Below the pieces are notes generated by a model that was given only the letters and a program-made list of their open reading frames with translations, was not told the origin of the DNA and made no database searches. From contig VXLV01000075.1 of NCBI GenBank assembly GCA_009841405.1, forward strand, positions 1-64,000: a DNA stretch of 64,000 bases. The letters run 5' to 3'. Positions 8,800 to 17,460 of the stretch are shown here, in pieces (the stretch's first letter is position 1; the number at the start of each line of letters is the position of its first letter). Made by a program: the position numbers and the translations under genes. This stretch comes from Chloroflexota bacterium (GTDB lineage Bacteria > Chloroflexota > Anaerolineae > Aggregatilineales > Phototrophicaceae).

Positions 8800-9201
8800 A
8801 TGCTTGAGCCATCCGTCAAGACCGTCGGCGGCAACGGGACATTTGAGGACATTATCGCGCAAGCGTCGCCGGAAATACAGGCCTTGGCCCGCGCCGCACG
8901 GGCGCTGCTGGCGGACGTCATGCCGGGCGTCACCGAGGTGCCCTGGGCGCGCCAGAAGATCGCCGGTTATGGTGTCGGCCCCAAGAAGATGTCCGAGCAT
9001 TTCTGCTATATCGCCCCTTTCAAGCGGCACCTGAACTTTGGCTTTATGTACGGCGCGCACCTGCCCGATCCGGACGGACTACTAGAAGGAAAAGGCGCTG
9101 ACCTGCGGCATGTCAAGATCCGCAGCGAAACTGATCTGGAGCAACCCGCTCTGCGTCAACTCGTCGAAAGCGCCAGCCGCTACTTGCCCAAGCTGCAATG
9201 A
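8800..9201 (+). CDS. DUF1801 domain protein
   Basis: A 133-aa small globular protein of the DUF1801 (YdhG-like) family: helical N-terminus (SPEIQALARAARALL), then EVPWARQKIAGYG and the HFCYIAPFKRHLNFGF segment typical of the domain. GGAGGA lies five bases before the ATG. Its stop overlaps the start of the next gene (ATGA), so the two are translated together. The molecular role of the family is not established. Confidence 0.8.
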   Translation: MLEPSVKTVGGNGTFEDIIAQASPEIQALARAARALLADVMPGVTEVPWARQKIAGYGVGPKKMSEHFCYIAPFKRHLNFGFMYGAHLPDPDGLLEGKGADLRHVKIRSETDLEQPALRQLVESASRYLPKLQ

Positions 9202-9731
9202 ATGCCGGCCGGTCTGACGCGCTGGCGCAAGCGCTAGGCGACTTCGACGGCAAGAGCACTGGCCCGCTGGAGCGCTTTGCCGCGGCCTGGAGCGTCGATG
9301 CCGAATTGGTCGCAGAATTGTGCGAATTCGCCGCGAGCGCCGACGGCAATCTTCAAGCAGCCGCCACCTGGCTGCTCAAGCGCTTCGGCGTAACGGGCGC
9401 GCAGTTGTCACCCGGCCAATGCGAAACGCTCTTGCGCCTGCTGGTCCAGGAGACCGGCTGGCTTCCCCGCCTGCACACGCTGCAAATGATGGATACGCTG
9501 ACCGTGCCGGCAGCGCTGGCGGCGCCTTTGATGGCCGCGCTGGCGGCGCAGGCGGCCGGCGCCAACACGTTCATCCGCGCCTGGAGCGTCCATGGCGCCG
9601 CCGTCCTCGCCGATCAGCATCCGGCCTATCGCAGCCGCGTCGTGGATCTGCTGGCAGCTGCCGAGCGGGACGAAGCGGCTTCCGTGCGCGCGCGTATCCG
9701 CCGCACGCGCCAAGCCTATGACTGGCTCTAA
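9198..9731 (+). CDS. HEAT/ARM-like helical repeat protein
   Basis: A 177-aa, alanine- and leucine-rich protein predicted to be all helical, with several HEAT-like helix pairs (ETLLRLLVQETGWLPRLHTL, then IRAWSVHGAAVLADQHP, then LLAAAERDEAASVRARIRR). It is translationally coupled by an ATGA overlap to the DUF1801 gene, suggesting a joint role. No catalytic motif is visible. It converges on the nucleoside hydrolase gene, the stops overlapping by four bases. Confidence 0.6.
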   Translation: MNAGRSDALAQALGDFDGKSTGPLERFAAAWSVDAELVAELCEFAASADGNLQAAATWLLKRFGVTGAQLSPGQCETLLRLLVQETGWLPRLHTLQMMDTLTVPAALAAPLMAALAAQAAGANTFIRAWSVHGAAVLADQHPAYRSRVVDLLAAAERDEAASVRARIRRTRQAYDWL

Positions 9732-10657
9732 AGGCCGCCATGCGCGCGGATTTTGCCAAACAGGTCGCGGAAAATGGGATCGCGATGCACGAAGTTGGCC
9801 ACGCGTATCAGATGGCGCGAGCGGTCCACGCTCCAGGTCGCTTGATCGGTTAAGAGCGGGCTATGAACCAGGTCGGTCGGCGCCCAGTCGGGATTGATCA
9901 GCCAGGCGATGGTCGCGATATCCCAGATCACGCTGGACGCGCCGAAGGTGTCAGGCCGGTACTCCTTGAAAATCTGGCAGAGGTAATCGCCGACGCGGCC
10001 GGCGCCGCCGATGCAGGCCTGTAATTCGGGCAGGCTCGTCAGAAGGTGAGACGCTACGCCATAGCAAGGCACGAGAACCAGGGGCGCGCCGCTGTCCAGC
10101 ACAATCTGCGCAGCCGGCACATCCTGCTTTAGGTTGAACTCGCGCGCGTGGGGCATATTCAAATTATGCCCGCCCAGCCAGATCACCACGATCTTCTTGA
10201 CGATCTCAGGTTCCAGCAGCAGGGCCGAGGCGACATTCGTGATCGCGCCGATGGCGACTACGTAGAGCGGGTCGTCATCCGGGCTGGCGAGCGCGCGCTG
10301 GATTAGATCGCGGACGGCGGGGTTTTCTTGTGGCTGGCGCGCGGCGCCGACGTATTCGCTGGCGCCGCGGTAGGCCAGCCCCTCGGCCGCGACGCCCAGG
10401 AAATCCAGCAAGCGCAAGATCTCGTCGTAACTCTTCTCCATGCCATCGCCGGGCCCGGCCGAGCGGTCATTGTGAAAGGGCGCGGCATAGATCGCCTCCA
10501 CCGTCATCTGCTCCGGCGAAAGCAGCGCGTAAGTCAAGGCGAATTGGTCGTCGATTTCATTGTAGGCATCGGTGTCCAGGACCATGCGAAGCTTGCGCCC
10601 GGGCTGCTGCAAACGCTTGATCCGGAAAGCGTCGCTCAAGGAGGGAAATGTCATCAC
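9728..10657 (-). CDS. Inosine/uridine-preferring nucleoside hydrolase family protein
   Basis: A 309-aa protein of the IUNH fold. The calcium-binding N-terminal signature appears as VLDTDAYNEIDDQFAL (first Asp near residue 28, Asp pair near 36), and VVAIGAITNVASAL matches the family's central motif. It probably cleaves the N-glycosidic bond of a nucleoside or a related substrate. The YNEI insertion in the DTD loop differs from the DTDPGIDD of classical enzymes, so the substrate may differ. The start is GTG at 10657 or the ATG directly after it. Confidence 0.82.
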   Translation of the reverse strand: MMTFPSLSDAFRIKRLQQPGRKLRMVLDTDAYNEIDDQFALTYALLSPEQMTVEAIYAAPFHNDRSAGPGDGMEKSYDEILRLLDFLGVAAEGLAYRGASEYVGAARQPQENPAVRDLIQRALASPDDDPLYVVAIGAITNVASALLLEPEIVKKIVVIWLGGHNLNMPHAREFNLKQDVPAAQIVLDSGAPLVLVPCYGVASHLLTSLPELQACIGGAGRVGDYLCQIFKEYRPDTFGASSVIWDIATIAWLINPDWAPTDLVHSPLLTDQATWSVDRSRHLIRVANFVHRDPIFRDLFGKIRAHGGL

Positions 10658-10684
10658 ACGTTTTCCTGTATCTGTTGCAATAGA

Positions 10685-10711
10685 AACGAGCGGGCTGCGC
10701 GCCCGCCCGTT
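10685..10711 (-). terminator. Possible terminator hairpin after a binding-protein gene
   Basis: AACG-A-GCGGGC-TGCGC-GCCCGC-C-CGTT forms a GC-rich stem with one mismatch, about 43 bases past the stop of the minus-strand binding-protein gene. The T tract after it is weak. Confidence 0.35.
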
Positions 10712-10753
10712 CTATCGAGCGATCTTAACGCCACAGCGGCGTCAGCGGCGAAG

Positions 10754-12091
10754 TCAGGGCGATGTGCCGGGTACGATATAGCTCGTGCCATGTGTCTGAT
10801 AGACCGACGGATATATCACGGCGGCATCCAGGGAGTCTTGCTCCTGTTCGTAATATTGCATCATCACAACGATCGGGTCGGGCCATTGATGCCACATGAA
10901 AGTCGGTGTGCCTTCCGGCAGATCCGGGTTATGGCTGCCATAGTCGAAATAGTAGCGCCCTTGCGCGAGCTCTACATCAATGGTTTCCAGCGCGGCCACG
11001 ATGGCATCGGGGTCGTCGTAGCTATCGGCGATATCCATCGCTTCAGCCAGCAAGCGCACGCTGTCGTAAGGTTCCATGGCGAAACTCGGCGCGATGCCGC
11101 CCCAAGCTTCATTGTAGCTCGCGTTTAAAGCGTGAGCCATGTCGCCAAACAGAGCGGGAGTGGCGCCGGTGCGGGTGAATGCGCAATAGTTGCCGTCGGG
11201 CACCGCCGCCCAGAATTGGCCGGAATCGTTGGCAAAGCTTTCGGCGATACAGATGGTGTCGTCGCTTGGGGTAATGCCGAGCTCCGCCATTTGCTGATTG
11301 AGGTTAAAGCCGGTCTCGCCGGTAATGAGATTGCGGATGGCGTCGGGCGGTTCAGCACGGGCCTGGACGCGACTGAGTATCGGGACGAAATCTTCAGTGC
11401 CTAATTCTACGTTGTACTGTTCGACGGTGATGCCGGCGGCCTCGAGCAGCGCGCGTTCGTCGGCGGCGGCAGGTATGCCGTAGTCGGTGTTTTCGGTCAT
11501 GATGATGACATCCTGCAGTCCGAGTTCAATCATCCAGTTGGCTGCGATCGCCGCAACCATGGAATTAGCGGGCGACGTACGGAAGATGTAGTCAACGCCG
11601 TCTTCTATGCGTGGCGGTCTGCCATCGAACTCGATAATGCCGTTGGCGGTGATATTGTCGTTCCAGGGTCCGGCAAACACGGTGGGGACGCGTTGCTCTT
11701 GCGTCAGTTTCATCATCGCAAGAGCGACTGCGCTGTGGTAGCCGCCGACCACCCCGTGGACGCCGTCTTCGAAAATCCAGCGTTCGGCAAGCGCTTGCCC
11801 GCGCTCAGAGATGCCTTCCGAGTCGCCAGTGATGACTTCCAGCCGGTGGTTGACGCCAGCAATGTCTATGCCGCATTCGGCGTTGACATCGGCAGCTGCC
11901 TGCTGCATAGCCCAATCGACGATGACGCCGGCGCCGGTCGCGCCGGGCGGCGACAGCGGAGCGATCCCGCCAAACTTGATCGTCTCATCAGCGAATTCGC
12001 AGTGGCTGTCGGCGCGCGCTATGCCGACAGGCGCCAGTGTCAACAAGGCTAGCGCTAAAAATAGAAGAAACACATACAATTTGCGGTTCAT
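10754..12091 (-). CDS. Branched-chain-amino-acid-type ABC solute-binding protein (LivK-like)
   Basis: Secreted type I periplasmic binding protein of 445 aa. An N-terminal signal peptide (MNRKLYVFLLFLALALLT to about ARA) precedes the two-lobed receptor-family ligand-binding region, with GGIAPLSPPGATGAG, VVGGYHSAVALAM and TENTDYG typical of LivK relatives. The ATG at 12091 is chosen because AAGGGG lies eight bases ahead; an upstream ATG has no such site. No LivHMGF permease or ATPase gene is near. A close paralogue lies directly upstream, so this is one of a duplicated orphan pair. Ligand unknown: amino acid, amide or another small solute. Confidence 0.88.
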   Translation of the reverse strand: MNRKLYVFLLFLALALLTLAPVGIARADSHCEFADETIKFGGIAPLSPPGATGAGVIVDWAMQQAAADVNAECGIDIAGVNHRLEVITGDSEGISERGQALAERWIFEDGVHGVVGGYHSAVALAMMKLTQEQRVPTVFAGPWNDNITANGIIEFDGRPPRIEDGVDYIFRTSPANSMVAAIAANWMIELGLQDVIIMTENTDYGIPAAADERALLEAAGITVEQYNVELGTEDFVPILSRVQARAEPPDAIRNLITGETGFNLNQQMAELGITPSDDTICIAESFANDSGQFWAAVPDGNYCAFTRTGATPALFGDMAHALNASYNEAWGGIAPSFAMEPYDSVRLLAEAMDIADSYDDPDAIVAALETIDVELAQGRYYFDYGSHNPDLPEGTPTFMWHQWPDPIVVMMQYYEQEQDSLDAAVIYPSVYQTHGTSYIVPGTSP

Positions 12092-12138
12092 GCCTATAAC
12101 CCCTTCCATGAATAGGGCACGCTTCTGCTACGTTACTT

Positions 12139-12166
12139 AATATAAGTTTATCACAAGTTCAGTCAA
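12139..12166 (-). promoter_or_regulatory. Sigma-70 promoter for the binding-protein gene
   Basis: On the minus strand TTGACT (12161-12166) and TATATT (12139-12144) are 16 bases apart. The expected transcript starts about 40 bases ahead of the ATG at 12091. Confidence 0.65.
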
Positions 12167-12275
12167 CTGATTCATGTCCGCTTCATGAGTTGCGTCAGCG
12201 GCGATGATGTAGGCGCGGATTCGCCACCGGCCGAAAGATTGTAGGCTCTTGAAGACCTAGCAGCGGGGCGCGCTC

Positions 12276-12300
12276 GGGCGAACCGCTGGCTCGCCCCTGC
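12276..12300. repeat. Short palindromic repeat, imperfect core
   Basis: A diverged copy of the dispersed palindrome: GGGCGAACC, loop GCT, GGCTCGCCCCTGC. One arm base is unpaired and the CTAC end is CTGC. Confidence 0.55.
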
Positions 12301-12405
12301 GGATTGCCAATTGTCTGGGAGAGCTCATTCACGTCGAGGTTGCGCTTGAAATCGCTGCGGCGTCATCGCGGTGAAGACACAGGGGGCCGCAAACGCCCAC
12401 CAAGC

Positions 12406-13728
12406 CTACCCGCCCGGCTTAAAGTACGAAGCGCCATGCGTCTGGTAGACCTCGGGATATACTACCGCGGCGTCCAGCCCGCTCTGCCCCTCTTCGAAGT
12501 ACTGCATGACCGTCACCACCGGCACCGGCCATTGATGCCACATGTAGGCCGGGACACCGTCCGGCAGGACCGGATTGTGGTGGCCGTAATCGAAATAATA
12601 GTGGCCTTGCGACAGGTCGATGTCCGCCGTCTCCAGCGCCGCTACAATGGCGTCCGGATCGTTGAAGCTGCCGGCGCGCTCGATGGCGTCGGCCATCAGC
12701 CAGACGCTATCGTAGGCTTCCATAGCGAAGCTAACGAGGATGTCGCCGAAGTCTTCCTGGTAGCGCCGGTCCAACTCTACCGCCATATCGTTGTACAAAC
12801 TGGGAATCGTGCCGACGCGGTCGAAGGCGCAGTAATTGCCGTCAGGAACCGTGTTCCAGTATTGCTCGGATTGAAAAGCGAGATGATTGGTGACGCAGAT
12901 GGTATCGGCAGTAGGGGCGATGCCCAACTCCGCCATTTGCTGGGTCAAATTGTACGAGGTCTCGCCGCTGACCAGGATGCGGATGGCGTCGGGCAGTTGC
13001 GGCCGCGCCCACAGCCGGCTGAGGATCGGCACGAAGTCTTCCGTGCCCAGTTCAACTTCCAGCTGCTCGACCTGGACGCCGGCCCGCTCCAGGTGCGCGC
13101 GTTCGGCCGCCGCAGCCGGATGCCCGTAGTCGGTGTTCTCGAGGATGAGCACGACATCTTCAACGCCCTGCACCACCAGCCAGTCGGTTACGATCTTGCC
13201 GACGATCGAGCTGGGCGGCGAGGTGCGGAAGACATAGTCGACGCCCTGGCCGGCGCGCGGCGGCACGCCTTCATATTCGATATAGCCGCTGGCGCTGATG
13301 AAATCGTTGCGCGGGTGCGCGTAGATGGTCGGGATTTTGTAGCGCTGCACCATACCCATCGTCGCCAAACCGACTGCGCTATGGTAAACGCCGACGATGC
13401 CGTGGACCCCTTCTTGAAAAACCAGTCGCTCCACAGCGGCTTGTCCAAATTCGGAGATGCCTTCCGAATCCACCGTGATGACGCGGACGCGATGATTCGC
13501 GCCCTCGATTTCGACGCCGCAGCCGGCGTTGATATCGGCGACCGCTTGCTTGAAGCCCCAGTCCATACCGATGCCGCCGGCCACAGAGCCCGGCGATGAC
13601 AAGGGCACAATCCCGCCGACAAGAATCGTCTCGTCGGCGAATTCGCAATGATTGTCAGCCTGCAGCGGGGCCGTCTGAATTAGGATCAGCACCGTTATCA
13701 GGCAAAGCTTAAGGGTAGCAACTCTCAA
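12406..13728 (-). CDS. Branched-chain-amino-acid-type ABC solute-binding protein, paralogue
   Basis: Secreted type I binding protein, a full-length paralogue of the gene at 10754-12091. The two share HCEFADETI near the mature N-terminus, GTEDFVPILSR, AMEAYDS/AMEPYDS, and the C-terminal YYFDYG-HNP-LP-GP and MWHQWP segments. A start at TTG 13728 is likely: AAGGAG lies nine bases ahead and the product (440 aa) begins directly with a signal peptide, whereas the longer reading from 13761 places charged residues first. No transporter partners are adjacent, so it probably serves permeases encoded elsewhere. Confidence 0.86.
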   Translation of the reverse strand: MRVATLKLCLITVLILIQTAPLQADNHCEFADETILVGGIVPLSSPGSVAGGIGMDWGFKQAVADINAGCGVEIEGANHRVRVITVDSEGISEFGQAAVERLVFQEGVHGIVGVYHSAVGLATMGMVQRYKIPTIYAHPRNDFISASGYIEYEGVPPRAGQGVDYVFRTSPPSSIVGKIVTDWLVVQGVEDVVLILENTDYGHPAAAAERAHLERAGVQVEQLEVELGTEDFVPILSRLWARPQLPDAIRILVSGETSYNLTQQMAELGIAPTADTICVTNHLAFQSEQYWNTVPDGNYCAFDRVGTIPSLYNDMAVELDRRYQEDFGDILVSFAMEAYDSVWLMADAIERAGSFNDPDAIVAALETADIDLSQGHYYFDYGHHNPVLPDGVPAYMWHQWPVPVVTVMQYFEEGQSGLDAAVVYPEVYQTHGASYFKPGG

Positions 13729-13788
13729 GATGACGCGCTCCTTGGCAAAGTTTTGATACACTCGGCGTATCAGCGTAAATCCAATTTG

Positions 13789-14247
13789 CTAATCTGGCAA
13801 GCGCGCGACCGAATCTGTCGGTCGTTCCGCCGGCGCCGCGGCCTCGGGGGTCATGCCCGGGACTGGCGCTTCGATTTCGCGCTTACGCTTGACGCGCCGT
13901 TTCCACTTGCCCAACAATTCCGCCGGCTGCAAGCGGGGATCCAGCCGCCAGGTAACGCGGTCGATGACTTCCATGAGCAGCGCCAGCGCCCAGCCGATGC
14001 CGAAGACGTAAAGCCCGGCTTTGGCAAAACTCTCGACGCGTTCGGGGCTCAACGCATTGAAATTGGTCAATCCGCTTAGCAGCATCAGCAGGCCCGCAAT
14101 CACCGACACAAAGCCGAAGAGCCAGGTTGAGTGACGTCCGCGCAGCTTAAAGAAGAGCGCATTTACAACGCCATTGCGCAGCGAACGCATACCCCAGACC
14201 AGGATGACGGCGCCGGTGAATATGGTAGCGAGCGACAAGTCGGTCAC
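13789..14247 (-). CDS. Small integral membrane protein, unknown function
   Basis: A 152-aa protein with about three hydrophobic helices (near residues 6-22, 42-61 and 73-93), then a basic cytoplasmic stretch (GKWKRRVKRKREIE) and an Ala/Pro-rich tail. I do not recognise the family. It lies downstream of a second small membrane protein on the same strand; both carry a similar LRNG/LRKG segment after the first helix, so they may be distant paralogues. Confidence 0.6.
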   Translation of the reverse strand: MTDLSLATIFTGAVILVWGMRSLRNGVVNALFFKLRGRHSTWLFGFVSVIAGLLMLLSGLTNFNALSPERVESFAKAGLYVFGIGWALALLMEVIDRVTWRLDPRLQPAELLGKWKRRVKRKREIEAPVPGMTPEAAAPAERPTDSVARLPD

Positions 14248-14349
14248 GGCCTAACGACCGGCGCCGGGTAACGCGCACCGTACGCCGGCGAGCTAAGCGG
14301 CGAGCGCTGCCGTTGACTTCTCCGCCAAGATACCGGGCGAAACGAGCGC

Positions 14350-14742
14350 TTAGCGATAGCGACTGCTATATTGGTCGGCGACATCTTGAGGATCGACGTC
14401 ATCATAAGGCGGCATGCTGGACGCATACAGAAAGAGTTCCACCGCTATCGACCCAATGAAACCGACTCCCAATGCAACAAAAGCGATGGGCATAATCTGG
14501 TCGACAATGTCCGATTGTGGGCTGAGCAGAACGCCGAGCCCCGAAAGCAATGACACGACGCCACCGATGCTAAATCCGACGCCAAAGATCAGTACGGCAA
14601 TACGCGACTTCAGCACCATTCTTGGCCCGATAAATCGGACCAGCCGACCAAGATAGATTTCTCCTTTTCGCAAGCCATTTAAGCCCAGGAATAGGAACAG
14701 CGCGCCGCCGACGATAAAGATAAGCGGGTTGTCATTCATCAA
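14350..14742 (-). CDS. Small integral membrane protein, unknown function
   Basis: A 130-aa protein with three predicted transmembrane helices (near residues 7-22, 48-71 and 84-106) and a short acidic tail (DDVDPQDVADQY). The LNGLRKGEIYLGR segment after helix 1 resembles the same place in the neighbouring membrane protein. No known domain is recognised. It is divergent from thpR. Confidence 0.6.
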   Translation of the reverse strand: MMNDNPLIFIVGGALFLFLGLNGLRKGEIYLGRLVRFIGPRMVLKSRIAVLIFGVGFSIGGVVSLLSGLGVLLSPQSDIVDQIMPIAFVALGVGFIGSIAVELFLYASSMPPYDDVDPQDVADQYSSRYR

Positions 14743-14830
14743 GATTCTCCCGACACCAGTTTCTTTGCGTGAAGTATTTTCTGGAACAAGCCGCCATTGT
14801 TAAGCTGGCAGACTCTGCCCATTGTGGCAT

Positions 14831-14859
14831 AGTATATATTCGAAATGTATCGCAAACAA
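14831..14859 (-). promoter_or_regulatory. Candidate promoter for the small membrane protein gene
   Basis: On the minus strand TTGTTT is followed after 17 bases by TATACT, about 90 bases ahead of the gene starting at 14742. It overlaps the upstream region of thpR on the other strand. Confidence 0.35.
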
Positions 14860-14879
14860 ATATCAAACTGGGACTGATC

Positions 14880-15437
14880 GTGCCACGCCTCTTCGTCGCC
14901 ATCGACCTGCCGGAAACGACCAAAGACCAGGTGCTGACCCTGCGCCGGGACGACTTGCCGCCCGGCCGCTGGGCGCGGCGCGAGGCGCTTCATCTGACCC
15001 TGCACTTCATCGGCGATGTGCCCGAGGCGGTGGCGCGCGCTTACGGGCGTGCGCTGCGCCAGGTCGAGGCGCCGGCTTTCGATCTGCTGATCAGCGGCGT
15101 CGGGCAATTCCCGATTGAAGCGCGCCCACGCGTCATCTGGGCGGGCGTGCGGAATACGCCGCCTTTGCGCGCGCTGTACGAAGCGGTTGGCACGGCGCTG
15201 GAGAGCGAAGGCTTCCGGCGCGAGCGGCGGCGCTTCCACCCGCATATCACGCTGATGCGCTTCAAGAAACCGCTCCGGCGCGGGCTCGCCAGCCGTTGGC
15301 TGCAAGCGCACCTGGACTTCCATGCCCAGCCGGCGCGCGTTGAGCAATTCACGCTCTTCGAAAGCCGGCTGCAACCTGGCGGCGCGGTGTACATTAAGCG
15401 CGGCGTTTACGCGCTTTCAAGCAACGCGTTGGTGTAG
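14880..15437 (+). CDS. thpR: RNA 2',3'-cyclic phosphodiesterase (ThpR/LigT family)
   Basis: 2H phosphoesterase that opens 2',3'-cyclic phosphates on RNA ends. The two catalytic HxTx motifs are clear: HLTLHF in the first half and HPHITLMRF in the second. The family N-terminus RLFVAIDLPE directly follows the GTG at 14880, giving 185 aa, the usual ThpR length; a longer frame from 14769 adds an unlikely N-terminus. The stop codon TAG is formed by the first bases of a palindromic repeat (GTAGGGG), so the repeat sits exactly at the gene end. Confidence 0.88.
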   Translation: MPRLFVAIDLPETTKDQVLTLRRDDLPPGRWARREALHLTLHFIGDVPEAVARAYGRALRQVEAPAFDLLISGVGQFPIEARPRVIWAGVRNTPPLRALYEAVGTALESEGFRRERRRFHPHITLMRFKKPLRRGLASRWLQAHLDFHAQPARVEQFTLFESRLQPGGAVYIKRGVYALSSNALV

Positions 15438-15505
15438 GGGCGATTCTGCGAATCACCCACCGCAACTGCCACGGACATTTGGGCGACTCACAGAATCGCC
15501 CTTAC
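15434..15505. repeat. Paired palindromic repeat (REPIN-like unit)
   Basis: Two elements face each other: GTAGGGGCGATTC-TGC-GAATCACCC at 15434-15458 and GGGCGACTC-AC-AGAATCGCCCTTAC at 15481-15505. The 72-bp unit begins GTAGGGG and ends CCCTTAC, so the whole can also fold end to end. It overlaps the thpR stop codon. Confidence 0.75.
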
Positions 15506-15560
15506 ATGCCGACTTTTCGCTGAATTTCGCAGGACTACCCTGGATTACAAGACACTCCCG

Positions 15561-16742
15561 CTACGGCTTCGCCTTCGGCAGTCTGTGCGCGCGCAGCAGC
15601 AGACCCGCCGCGACAATCATCATACCCATCGCCAGGAATGCCGCCGCCAGCGAAGTCTCGGCTATTTTTGCGAACACCGGCGCGGCCAGGGCGGCGAACA
15701 GATTGAGGAACATGTTGATCAAAGACAGCACGGTGGCGCGGTTGCGGCTCTCGATGATGGCGTTTTGGTAGGCGGAGAACAGGGGCGCTTTCATGTCGTT
15801 TACGCCGTACATCAGGATCATGACGAAGACGGTGGCTGCCGGGCCGGCCGCCAGCGCCAGCAGCCAGTACATCAGGCCGGGCAGCAAAGTCAGCAGTGCG
15901 ATGGCGCGCGCTTGCCCCAGCCATTCCTCCAGCTTGTAAGCGTAGCGCTGCGTGAATGCCGCCAACAGACTGCCGGCTGACAAGACGACGCCCACCACAA
16001 AAGGCGAGACTTCGTTCTCCGTCAAGTATGGCGGACCCAGGGTCGTCACCAGGGACGATGTGATCGGCGTAGTGAAGACCACCAGCATCGCCAGCCACCG
16101 CAACCGCTGATGATGACGCAGCAGTCGCACGCCGTCGCGCAACAGCGTCAGGCTTCCCGCCTTGGCTTCCCCGGTGTCTTCCGTCGGCTCACGCAGGGTC
16201 AGGCAGATGACAGCGCCAATAAGCAGCGCGACCACAGTTAGTGCGATGGCGGGAATGAAATCCTCCGCTCGCGCCTCGCCGATGATCAGCCCGCCGATGA
16301 GAGGGGCGATGACAAAGGCGATCTGCCCCCAGCTGTTCAGCCGCCCCATCGCGCGCTTCATGGCGTCTTCGCGACCCTCTTGCGGCAGGCTGTCATAGAC
16401 CAGGGCTTCGACCGCGCCCGACGCGAAAGCGAAGCCCGTGCCGGTCAGCAGGGCGATGAAGACGTACCACTCGAAGGAGCGCGCGAAGATGAAGATGAAT
16501 TCGGCGGTCATCAATAGTATGGTGGAGCAGAAGATGGACCACTTGCGCCCGACGCGGTCGGCCAGCAAGCCGGTGGGCACTTCCATCACGAAGATGGTGA
16601 AGATCATGATCGATTCGATCAGGCTAATCTGCACCAGCGTCAGGCCGCGCGCCAGCAGCAGCAGCGCCAGCGCGTGCACGTAAAGGTGAAAGCGCTGGCA
16701 GAAATTGATGAAGATGACTTTGTTGATGTTGCCGGACAGCAT
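15561..16742 (-). CDS. Major facilitator superfamily transporter
   Basis: A 393-aa inner-membrane protein with about twelve hydrophobic helices and the MFS motif A after helix 2, seen as GLLADRVGRKW near residues 58-68. A central loop (REPTEDTGEAKAGS) separates the halves. The best guess is a drug or metabolite exporter, but no residue fixes the substrate. It stands alone; the thpR-linked repeat lies past its 3' end. Confidence 0.85.
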   Translation of the reverse strand: MLSGNINKVIFINFCQRFHLYVHALALLLLARGLTLVQISLIESIMIFTIFVMEVPTGLLADRVGRKWSIFCSTILLMTAEFIFIFARSFEWYVFIALLTGTGFAFASGAVEALVYDSLPQEGREDAMKRAMGRLNSWGQIAFVIAPLIGGLIIGEARAEDFIPAIALTVVALLIGAVICLTLREPTEDTGEAKAGSLTLLRDGVRLLRHHQRLRWLAMLVVFTTPITSSLVTTLGPPYLTENEVSPFVVGVVLSAGSLLAAFTQRYAYKLEEWLGQARAIALLTLLPGLMYWLLALAAGPAATVFVMILMYGVNDMKAPLFSAYQNAIIESRNRATVLSLINMFLNLFAALAAPVFAKIAETSLAAAFLAMGMMIVAAGLLLRAHRLPKAKP

Positions 16743-16915
16743 ATTGTCGTTGCCACAGGTCTCTCATTGACGCGAACAGTACGGGCTGATGTAATGAGCG
16801 TACAGCCCACCTATCTCATCAAAATGGGGAGATGGGGACGACTGATTCTAAGATCTACCGTGGATTGCGATTATGATGCCATTGGAAATGTGTCCAGCAA
16901 GGGCGCTATTCTCAA

Positions 16916-17293
16916 TTACACGGCGAGCCGTTTGAATTGAAGAACACCGTCTGTATACAGCGTACATTCGACTTGCCCGACATGAAAGACCGCGATTTCT
17001 TCCAAGGTCCAGCGCCATTCATTTTGGTGAAGGTAACCCAGCAATACCCGTCGATTTATCTCGGACTTGGGAAGATGCGATTTTACGCAAAGCCAGCCTT
17101 CCTTGTTCGCGCGCGCCGCTTCTTCAACGACTGCAAACAAGCTACTGACAACGCGTTTGGCTTGCGGATGATGACCTTCAAGTTCTTCACCTGCAAATTC
17201 CTGCTTACGACAGTCTTCCAGCCGATCGTTTGCATCTTTGTCCGCTACGACTCCATAAAGCAGTTTAATGCCTTCAAGCGCCAGATTCTCCAT
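16916..17293 (-). CDS. Hypothetical protein
   Basis: A 125-aa soluble protein, helical in its first half (EDCRKQEFAGEELEGHHPQAKRVVSSLFAVVEEA) and mixed in the second, where WRWTLEEIAVFHVGQVECTLY may form a beta sheet. I do not recognise a family. The ATG at 17293 is supported by AAGGAG six bases upstream. The mirror frame on the plus strand looks like a shadow. Confidence 0.55.
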   Translation of the reverse strand: MENLALEGIKLLYGVVADKDANDRLEDCRKQEFAGEELEGHHPQAKRVVSSLFAVVEEAARANKEGWLCVKSHLPKSEINRRVLLGYLHQNEWRWTLEEIAVFHVGQVECTLYTDGVLQFKRLAV

Positions 17294-17394
17294 GTCGTTC
17301 TCCTTCGCCGGCAACCGAACTCTTCACCTAGTGTAGCGGTTGCCGAATTGGTTTTCACTCGCTGCGCGCCGCTAACTCAGTCTGTTACCCAAAC

Positions 17395-17423
17395 TTGGAA
17401 AACAGTCGTCCCGACCGTATACT
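17395..17423 (+). promoter_or_regulatory. Sigma-70 promoter for the HpcH/HpaI aldolase gene
   Basis: TTGGAA (17395-17400) and TATACT (17418-17423) are separated by exactly 17 bases, about 38 bases ahead of the ATG at 17461. Confidence 0.65.
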
Positions 17424-17460
17424 CCACTGTAGTGTATCACTAAACACGAATGGAAGGAAC

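Larger units (their letters stand above)
12092..12405. other. Intergenic region between the two binding-protein genes
   Basis: These 314 bases hold the promoter of the downstream binding-protein gene near 12150 and one palindromic repeat at 12276-12300 (GGGCGAACC-GCT-GGCTCGCCCC, one arm mismatch). I see no coding sequence. Confidence 0.6.

Noticed and set aside
16937..17443. 168-aa plus-strand frame
   Set aside because: It mirrors the minus-strand gene at 16916-17293, which has a good ribosome site; the product looks unnatural.
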